Origin: Pradoshia eiseniae
GTDB taxonomy: Bacteria; Bacillota; Bacilli; Bacillales; Pradoshiaceae
DNA: 64,000 bases
Reading direction: 5' to 3'
Assembly: GCF_002946355.1 (NCBI RefSeq)
Contig: NZ_PKOZ01000002.1
Coordinates: 124,001 to 188,000 of the forward strand
The notes beneath the pieces were generated by a model that was not told the origin of the DNA, ran no database searches, and saw nothing but the letters and a program-made list of their open reading frames with translations. The translations under genes were made by a program, and so were the position numbers. This document shows, one piece after another, positions 58,694 to 64,000 of the stretch. The first letter of the stretch is position 1, and the number at the start of each line of letters is the position of its first letter.

Positions 58694-59590
58694 ATGATGA
58701 TGAGAGGGAGAACGTATTTACCCTTACTATATATTCTATTTTTATCTATGGCGACTATGGCTGGTTTTATGACACCTAAAACCAATGAGACGAATGCAGA
58801 GGTCCAAATCATTCCGTCTGAGGCGATTCGTCTTCGAATCCTGGCAAACAGCAATCATGAAGCTGATCAAGAATTGAAAAGAAAAATCAGGGATGAAGTC
58901 AATGAAGAAATTAACGGCTGGGTAGCAGAGCTGACAAGTGTAGAAGAAGCGCGCAAGACGATCTCCTCCCGTTTGGATGAGATTGAAGCAATCGCACAGG
59001 AGGTCATGGAACGAGAGGGCGATGTGCAGACTGTAGATGTTCAGTTTGGCAAAACCGTCTTTCCAACCAAGCTTTATGGCCAATATTTATATCCTGCCGG
59101 AGAATATGAAGCCATCAAGATAACCCTAGGAGCAGGGGAAGGGGAGAACTGGTGGTGTGTTCTATTTCCGCCGCTATGCTTCCTGGACTTTAGCAGTGGG
59201 ACGGCTGTGAAGGCACAAACAAAAGATGATTTTCAAACGGATGAAGGTACGGAAGCAAGTGAAGAAGCGGTGAATCAAGCAGAAGAAGCATCATCTAAAG
59301 AAGCAGCAATTGGCCGCGCCGGCGATAAAGCTGCTTCCATTCAACCAGAAGAAGAGGCACCAAAGGAAGAAGTGATTGGCCAAACAGAAGAAGTCTCAAG
59401 TGATAGGGCTATTAATCAATCGATTGAACAAGAAGCCCAAAAGGCAGAAGAAGCAAGGGTTGAAGGTGTTAATCAATCGATTGATGAAGAGGAATCAGCG
59501 GAAGAGACGAAGGTCGTATATGAACAACGAGATGAGGGGGAAGTCGAGGTGAAGTTCTTCCTGAAGGAAATAGTTGATTCGCTCTTTTAG
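58694..59590 (+). CDS. spoIIR: stage II sporulation protein R, with expanded linker
   Basis: A 298-residue SpoIIR, the forespore signal protein that triggers SpoIIGA processing of pro-sigma-E. An N-terminal signal/anchor spans about residues 5-25. The conserved domain follows (IPSEAIRLRILANSNH, FGKTVFPTKLYG, YPAGEYEAIKITLGAGEGENWWCVLFPPLCFLDFS). Then comes an acidic, repetitive linker of about 110 residues before EVKFFLKEIVDSLF at the end. B. subtilis SpoIIR has about 224 residues, with a linker about half as long. AAAGGACGGTG lies before the ATG cluster at 58694-58702; the first ATG was chosen. Confidence 0.92.
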   Translation: MMMRGRTYLPLLYILFLSMATMAGFMTPKTNETNAEVQIIPSEAIRLRILANSNHEADQELKRKIRDEVNEEINGWVAELTSVEEARKTISSRLDEIEAIAQEVMEREGDVQTVDVQFGKTVFPTKLYGQYLYPAGEYEAIKITLGAGEGENWWCVLFPPLCFLDFSSGTAVKAQTKDDFQTDEGTEASEEAVNQAEEASSKEAAIGRAGDKAASIQPEEEAPKEEVIGQTEEVSSDRAINQSIEQEAQKAEEARVEGVNQSIDEEESAEETKVVYEQRDEGEVEVKFFLKEIVDSLF

Positions 59591-59653
59591 TTCTATTCAC
59601 TCTATCAATTCATATGTATGGAAGTAGAAATGATAGAGAGGGGATTGGTAGGT

Positions 59654-60100
59654 ATGTATTATTTGGCAATCGCGAAGAATCAGGATATTGAGCCTGCGAT
59701 ACGGTTTATGGAGCGGGCTGGAATGGAAGCGGCCGCTGAAGAGATAGAGAACGGGAAATTCATTCTTCTAAAGGATGATGCGCATTCTATTAAAGGCATG
59801 ATCGGGATTGAAGCCTGTGAAGAATTTGGACTGCTCCGTTCTTTTCTCTTTCTGCCAGAGGCTCACTCACAGGTGCCGGCTATGTTTGAGGCCATGCTTG
59901 CTATCGCTAGGGAGCAAGGGGTGGAACAAGTATTCCTTGTCTCGAATAAACAGCAGGCCATGGCTTTTTTTGAGGCATTGCAATTTGCGCCATGTCGCGG
60001 GGAGGACCTCCCGGATAAAGTGAAAGATTCGCCTGTTGTGGAAAAGGTGTGTACAATGAAGGATGTATACTTTATGAGTCGTCATTTAATCACGACTTAA
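59654..60100 (+). CDS. GNAT-family N-acetyltransferase
   Basis: A 148-residue protein with the GNAT pattern: acetyl-CoA-facing GLLRSFLFLPEAHSQVPAMFEAMLAIAREQGVEQVFLVSNK and the typical AMAFFEALQFAP near the end. The usual R/Q-x-x-G-x-G/A P-loop is not clear, as the region reads AHSQVPAMF, so acetyl-CoA binding may be altered. The ATG at 59654 has GAGAGGGG at about 10 nt; three in-frame starts lie upstream without a good site. Not in the B. subtilis order as far as I recall. Substrate unknown. Confidence 0.65.
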   Translation: MYYLAIAKNQDIEPAIRFMERAGMEAAAEEIENGKFILLKDDAHSIKGMIGIEACEEFGLLRSFLFLPEAHSQVPAMFEAMLAIAREQGVEQVFLVSNKQQAMAFFEALQFAPCRGEDLPDKVKDSPVVEKVCTMKDVYFMSRHLITT

Positions 60101-60200
60101 AGCTTAAGAATTCTGGTTCATAGACAATCGCCGGTTAAAGCTCGATTGGTATATATAACCTTCAGTGGGAAGATACCGTTGATATTGTATAAAGGTGGAT

Positions 60201-60434
60201 TTATCCACGGAAAAAGCCAGCTTTATTCACAGTCTGTGGATAAAGCCCCTTCTTTTTGGGGAATGTTTTTATATATAGAAGATAAATAGTAACTGATAGG
60301 GAAAAAATGCGATATTATAAGGCTTTTTAGCTTTGTGATTTAAAGAGACAGTAGGTGTGATTGATGAAAACGAAAATTTGGAAAGTGGATAACTTTGTGG
60401 ATAATCACGAAAATTATCCACAGATTGTGGATGC
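60201..60434. promoter_or_regulatory. DnaA-box cluster at the start of ywlC
   Basis: Seven matches or near-matches to TTATNCACA in 234 bp: 60201-60209 (+, one mismatch), 60223-60231 (+), 60235-60243 (-, perfect), 60384-60392 (-, one mismatch), 60396-60404 (-, perfect), 60414-60422 (+, perfect), 60426-60434 (-, two mismatches). The last four lie inside the ywlC coding region. The pair 60200-60209/60235-60244 also forms a hairpin that may terminate the GNAT gene. Confidence 0.75.
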
Positions 60435-61410
60435 CGCAGCAAAACTTAGGGATGGAGAGTTAGTTGCCTTTCCGACAGAGACCGTTTATGGCCTTGGAGC
60501 GAATGCTCTTGACGCCCAGGCAGTAGCGGATATCTACCGGGCGAAGGGAAGACCAAGCGATAATCCACTAATTGTCCACATTGGGCATAAGAATCAGCTA
60601 AATGGCCTAGTGGAGGATATCCCGGCATTGGCTCAAACATTAATGAATCATTTCTGGCCGGGACCGCTTACCTTGATTTTTAACAAAAAAGAGGGCATGT
60701 TTCCTGATACGGTCACAGCTGGCCTGGCAACGGTTGCAATCCGCATGCCTGACCATCCATTGGCGCTTCAGCTCATACAGGAATCAGGCTGTCCGGTCGC
60801 GGCACCGAGCGCGAATCTATCCGGAAAGCCAAGTCCGACGACAGCTGAGCATGTGGCTGAGGACTTAAGTGGACGTATTGCCGGAATCGTTGACGGCGGA
60901 GCGACAGGCGTCGGTCTGGAATCTACTGTTCTTGATATGACCGGAGATGTACCGCTCATTCTTCGTCCGGGCGGAGTGACCATCGAGCAATTGCAGGAAG
61001 TCATTGGCCCTGTAGAAGTGGATAAAGGGCTGTTGAAGGAGAAGGAAGCGCCAAAAGCACCGGGGATGAAGTACAAGCATTATGCCCCGCAGGCACCGCT
61101 CATTCTTGTGGACGGAAGCCCGGATTTCCTTCAATCATTAGTGAATGAGAAGCGGGCAGAAGGACTTCGTGTAGGTGTTTATACGATAGAAGAACATAAG
61201 GATTTGTACGAGGCCGACATTATTCTTGAAGGGGGCACCCTGCAGGATTTAAGAACAGTAGCGGAAAATATGTATGGCGTGCTGCGCCAGTTCGATCATG
61301 AGAAACCCGATGTTATCTTTGGGGAGGCATTCCCGCATGATGGCATCGGCGAGGCGATCATGAACCGTTTACTGAAGGCTGCAAGCGGCAGAATCATCAA
61401 AGAAGGATAG
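60364..61410 (+). CDS. ywlC: L-threonylcarbamoyladenylate synthase YwlC
   Basis: A 348-residue TsaC/Sua5 protein that makes threonylcarbamoyl-AMP for t6A37 in tRNA. The YrdC domain (about residues 18-215) has LVAFPTETVYGLGANAL, KGRPSDNPLIVHI and SANLSGKPSPT. The Sua5 C-terminal domain (about 235-348) follows after APGMKYKHYAP. ATG 60364 with AGGTGTGA; a TTG directly before it is in frame. The first 24 codons are unusual because they contain DnaA boxes (VDNFVDNHENYPQIVD). Confidence 0.94.
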   Translation: MKTKIWKVDNFVDNHENYPQIVDAAAKLRDGELVAFPTETVYGLGANALDAQAVADIYRAKGRPSDNPLIVHIGHKNQLNGLVEDIPALAQTLMNHFWPGPLTLIFNKKEGMFPDTVTAGLATVAIRMPDHPLALQLIQESGCPVAAPSANLSGKPSPTTAEHVAEDLSGRIAGIVDGGATGVGLESTVLDMTGDVPLILRPGGVTIEQLQEVIGPVEVDKGLLKEKEAPKAPGMKYKHYAPQAPLILVDGSPDFLQSLVNEKRAEGLRVGVYTIEEHKDLYEADIILEGGTLQDLRTVAENMYGVLRQFDHEKPDVIFGEAFPHDGIGEAIMNRLLKAASGRIIKEG

Positions 61411-61415
61411 GTTCT

Positions 61416-61473
61416 AAACCTCCAAGGACAGGCATATGCTTTTTAAGCAGGCTAGTCCCGGGAGGTTTTTTTC
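61416..61473 (+). terminator. terminator after ywlC overlapping the mntP ribosome binding site
   Basis: Left arm AAACCTCC...GGAC (61416-61429) pairs with GTCC...GGAGGTTT (61455-61468), then a T run to 61473. The right arm is the Shine-Dalgarno of mntP (ATG 61476). Confidence 0.75.
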
Positions 61474-61475
61474 TT

Positions 61476-62036
61476 ATGGATCAACATTATGTTTCAGAGC
61501 TGTTCACGATGATAATCATGGCCCTGGCGCTTGGCATGGATGCGTTCTCCGTCGGCCTTGGAATGGGATCTTTTAAGCTTCGTCTGAGAACGATAGCCTT
61601 GATCGGCATTACTGTCGGGATTTTCCATGTATGGCTCCCTTATTTGGGTATATTATCAGGAGCTTTTCTCACTGGTAAATTCGGAACATTTGCTTCCTTT
61701 GTTGGAGCGGTGCTTTTATTATTCTTAGGCTTACAGATGCTCCTATCAGGACTGCGCGGCAAGGAGGAGGCTGTCATTGCGCCAGTCGGATTCGGGCTGC
61801 TGCTCTTTGCGACGAGTGTGAGTCTCGACAGCTTCTCGGTGGGATTATCCCTCGGTATGATTGGGGCTCGTGCCTTTATCGCAATTATGTGCTTTGGTAT
61901 AACCGCCTGCATCATGACAATTGCCGGCCTATTGTTAGGGAGGAAGGTGCACTCTTTCTTAGGCAAATACAGCTTTGTAATTGGCGGCAGCATCTTATTC
62001 GCATTTGGGTTGAAGATATTGATGCAATTAATATAG
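61476..62036 (+). CDS. mntP: manganese efflux pump MntP
   Basis: A 186-residue membrane protein with six hydrophobic segments. The MntP signature is duplicated: ALALGMDAFSVGLGMG in helix 1 and SVSLDSFSVGLSLG in helix 4, with the conserved Asp in each. Exports Mn2+ to limit toxicity. The GGGAGG site lies within the right arm of a terminator. No yybP-ykoY manganese riboswitch is visible. Matches ywlD in position. Confidence 0.93.
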   Translation: MDQHYVSELFTMIIMALALGMDAFSVGLGMGSFKLRLRTIALIGITVGIFHVWLPYLGILSGAFLTGKFGTFASFVGAVLLLFLGLQMLLSGLRGKEEAVIAPVGFGLLLFATSVSLDSFSVGLSLGMIGARAFIAIMCFGITACIMTIAGLLLGRKVHSFLGKYSFVIGGSILFAFGLKILMQLI

Positions 62037-62096
62037 TAGAAAAAGCTTTGCATAGAAGGGACCAGGAAATAAGTAATTCAGCCAATGATAAGCCCA

Positions 62097-62137
62097 AACT
62101 ATTAGGTGATATTTCATCATTATTACGCCTAATAGTT
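62097..62137 (+). terminator. possible terminator of mntP
   Basis: A 10-bp stem (62097-62106 and 62128-62137) with a 21-nt loop, followed by CAGGGTTTT; weak. Confidence 0.4.
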
Positions 62138-62190
62138 CAGGGTTTTATTTGTTTTCAACAGACTTGTTTATTCTGAATAAGTAATGGAAT

Positions 62191-62230
62191 TTCGCTGAGG
62201 CTACTCGACTCCTGCCGGGAATGCGGGAAA
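62191..62230. repeat. decayed fragment of a GC-rich palindromic element
   Basis: CGACTCCTGCCGGGAATGCG is close to the reverse complement of the CCCGCAGGAGTCTCG end of the element at 47250-47372. The matching partner arm is missing. The rest of the 340-base gap between mntP and ywlE shows nothing else except the ywlE promoter side. Confidence 0.45.
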
Positions 62231-62378
62231 TCAAAGAGCGCCTATCCGGATGATTAAAACTCCTATTCCTCCATCGTACCCACACTCTCCTCATCATTTC
62301 CGCCCCTCTTGCTTTTAGTCTAGCCGCCTTTTTTTATTAAGGTGAAATCATCTATAATAGGGGCAGGAGGGAAACACC

Positions 62379-62822
62379 TTGAAAAATATTTTATTTGTAT
62401 GCACAGGGAATACGTGCCGAAGCCCGATGGCTGAAGCTATTCTAAAAAGTTATCAAATCGAGGGAATCAGCGTGAAATCGGCCGGTGTCTATGCGTTTCC
62501 GGGAGACACAGCTTCCGTCAATGCGAAGCTCGTGCTCGAGGACAATCAAATCAGCCATGATCATTCGGCCAGCCCATTTAGCGAGAAAGAGGTAGAGTGG
62601 GCAGATTATATCTTTACCATGACAGAGGGGCATAAGCAGCTTATAGCCTCCCGCTACCCGCAAGCAATCGAGCGTACCTTTACCCTTAAGGAGTTTGTTC
62701 TTGGAGATTCGTATGACCGGGATGTATCGGATCCGTATGGGGGAAGCAAGCAGATGTATGAACGAACATTTATTGAATTAAAGCAATTAATTAGCGGCCT
62801 AGTGGAAAAAATAAACGACTAG
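62379..62822 (+). CDS. ywlE: protein arginine phosphatase YwlE
   Basis: A 147-residue low-molecular-weight phosphatase fold. The P-loop is CTGNTCRS (residues 8-15) with the nucleophilic Cys8 and the Thr at position 12, which in YwlE sets specificity for phosphoarginine; the general acid is in SDPYGGS. It reverses McsB arginine phosphorylation, a degradation tag for ClpCP. Starts with TTG at 62379 after GGAGG at 8 nt. Matches the mntP-ywlE-rpiB order of B. subtilis. Confidence 0.93.
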   Translation: MKNILFVCTGNTCRSPMAEAILKSYQIEGISVKSAGVYAFPGDTASVNAKLVLEDNQISHDHSASPFSEKEVEWADYIFTMTEGHKQLIASRYPQAIERTFTLKEFVLGDSYDRDVSDPYGGSKQMYERTFIELKQLISGLVEKIND

Positions 62823-62873
62823 TACTACTATAAAGGTGACTAAACTTTTGTACGCTGAAGGGAGAATATGATT

Positions 62874-63311
62874 ATGAAAGTAGCTCTTGCATCAGATCAC
62901 GGCGGAATCAATATTAAGAATGAAATCGCTGACTTAATGAAGGAAATGGGTATTGAATTTGAGGACTTTGGGTGTGATTGCGCAACATCAGTTGATTATC
63001 CTGACTATGCCCAGCCAGTTGCTGAGAAAGTGGCGGCCGGCGAATTTGACCGGGGCATCCTCATTTGCGGGACAGGCATTGGTATGAGCATTGCTGCCAA
63101 CAAGGTGAAGGGCATTCGTGCAGCACTTGTGCATGATGTGTTCAGTGCGGAAGCAACAAGAGCCCATAATAACAGTAATGTGCTTACAATGGGCGAGCGC
63201 GTCGTCGGCCCGGGGCTTGCCCGTATGATTGCGAAGGTCTGGCTTACGACTGAGTTTGAAGGCGGACGCCATGAAAACCGCATTAATAAAATTGCTAATC
63301 TAGAGCAATAA
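62874..63311 (+). CDS. rpiB: ribose-5-phosphate isomerase B
   Basis: A 145-residue RpiB/LacAB isomerase interconverting ribose 5-phosphate and ribulose 5-phosphate. MKVALASDHGG at the start, the catalytic Cys in GILICGTGIGMSIAANKVKGIRAA, and NVLTMGERVVGP are conserved. The second ATG (62874) has GAAGGGAGA at 8 nt; the first, 62868, is too close. Joined with ywlG, 18 nt downstream. Confidence 0.94.
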   Translation: MKVALASDHGGINIKNEIADLMKEMGIEFEDFGCDCATSVDYPDYAQPVAEKVAAGEFDRGILICGTGIGMSIAANKVKGIRAALVHDVFSAEATRAHNNSNVLTMGERVVGPGLARMIAKVWLTTEFEGGRHENRINKIANLEQ

Positions 63312-63329
63312 AAACCGGGGGAATGCACT

Positions 63330-63887
63330 ATGGCAAAAAGGCATCTTGAAGAAATTCAAACTGAAACAGCAAGCCTTCTTGAAGAATTACACAATGTATT
63401 CCCGTTAAATGAAAATCGTCTTCTTGTGATTGGGTGCAGCACGAGTGAAGTAATCGGCGAGCGTATAGGCACATCTGGAACACTTGATACAGCGGGAGCC
63501 ATCTATACGTCCATTGCCGAATTTGCGGAGCGCACGAAGGTTCAGGTGGCGTTTCAAGGCTGTGAGCATATTAACCGTGCTCTTGTCGTCGAGCGTGAGA
63601 CGGCGATTCGTTATTCACTTGAGGAAGTAACCGTCGTTCCGGTGCGGAGCGCAGGCGGAGCGATGGCGACGTATGCCTTTAATCACTTTAAAGACCCAGT
63701 CATTGTTGAGCATATAAAGGCAGATGCCGGTATCGATATTGGCGATACGATGATTGGTATGCATCTGAAGCATGTGGCCGTTCCGATCCGAACATCAGTT
63801 AAGACTATCGGCCAGGCGCATGTTACGAGTGCAATGACAAGGCCGAAGCTAATTGGCGGGGCACGTGCTTGTTATGAGAGGCCTTAG
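63330..63887 (+). CDS. ywlG: TIGR01440/UPF0340 family protein YwlG
   Basis: A 185-residue protein recognised from the series [33 protein letters not shown] and [21 protein letters not shown]. The family is restricted mainly to Firmicutes and lies between rpiB and glyA. A structure exists for a relative, but no function is established. GGGGGAATG-type site upstream. Confidence 0.92.
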   Translation: MAKRHLEEIQTETASLLEELHNVFPLNENRLLVIGCSTSEVIGERIGTSGTLDTAGAIYTSIAEFAERTKVQVAFQGCEHINRALVVERETAIRYSLEEVTVVPVRSAGGAMATYAFNHFKDPVIVEHIKADAGIDIGDTMIGMHLKHVAVPIRTSVKTIGQAHVTSAMTRPKLIGGARACYERP

Positions 63888-63976
63888 GAAAGAATGACGC
63901 TGCGTATGTTTCATGCTAAAATGAGTAGGAATTCTTAAAAGTAAGTGTGTTTTTGATAAAGGGAGGATGCAAAGAG

Positions 63977-64000
63977 ATGAGCTATTTGCAAGAGCAGGAT
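63977..64000 (+). CDS. glyA: serine hydroxymethyltransferase, first 8 codons
   Basis: Starts ATG at 63977 after GGGAGGATG and reads MSYLQEQD to the window end. The identification rests on position after ywlG and on the start pattern of Bacillus GlyA; too little is visible for more. Confidence 0.6.

Noticed and set aside
61411-61475. yybP-ykoY manganese riboswitch before mntP
   Set aside because: The conserved loops of that riboswitch are not present and the space is only 65 nt; a simple hairpin explains the sequence.

Overview
The window is chromosomal DNA of a spore-forming member of the Bacillaceae. The sporulation and germination genes (cwlJ, gerQ, rsfA, pbpG, spo0F, spoIIR), the bacillithiol gene bshB2, the consensus AGGAGG ribosome binding sites and the frequent TTG/GTG starts all point there. 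From about 12.6 kb to the end, gene order follows the B. subtilis ywd-ywl region: ung, ywdI, ywdK, gerQ, hemQ, pta, lipL, rsfA, ywfO, ywgA, ywhB-D, pbpG, ywiB, argS, uvsE, fadF, rpoE, pyrG, ywjG, spo0F, fbaA, tal, murA2, glpX, rho, rpmE, tdk, prfA, prmC, spoIIR, ywlC, mntP, ywlE, rpiB, ywlG, glyA. This is recalled synteny, not a database result. I cannot name the species.

Layout. 0-7 kb: end of nspC, topB, a cold shock gene with a long leader, an amino acid permease, a LysE-type exporter and a YeiH-type transporter. 7-13 kb: a HAD phosphatase, yojF-bshB2, pdxK/thiD, and a molybdopterin operon (mobA-moaE-moaD-moeB). 13-20 kb: ung and ywdI-ywdK, the spore germination pair cwlJ-gerQ, a tandem repeat array, hemQ, pta with a cre site, lipL and rsfA. 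20-33 kb: a large secreted lamin-tail/metallophosphoesterase protein inserted in the syntenic order, ywfO-ywgA, a tautomerase, a site-2 protease-like gene, ywhD, a second array of the same repeat family beside pbpG, ywiB-argS and uvsE. 33-44 kb: a fatty acid / short-chain acyl-CoA block (fadF, then thiolase, hydroxybutyryl-CoA dehydrogenase, two acyl-CoA dehydrogenases, a TetR regulator and fused isobutyryl-CoA mutase IcmF). 44-64 kb: housekeeping genes for transcription, translation, central carbon and wall synthesis, running mostly rightward to the start of glyA.

Regulatory signals visible by eye: a CTP-sensing pyrG attenuator, a FadR-type operator embedded in the fadF promoter, a cre plus a 14-bp palindrome before the thiolase operon, a cre upstream of the pta promoter, a C/U-rich leader before rho, a DnaA-box cluster at ywlC, and a terminator whose right arm contains the mntP ribosome binding site. 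About 30 intrinsic terminators separate the transcription units.

The most unusual item is a pair of tandem arrays (15.76-16.12 kb and 27.56-27.87 kb) with related units of about 51-84 bp. Each unit can fold into a hairpin around a conserved ATGCAAA/ATACAAA loop, and the stem bases change together between the two arrays. No complete transposon, phage, CRISPR array, tRNA or rRNA gene was seen.
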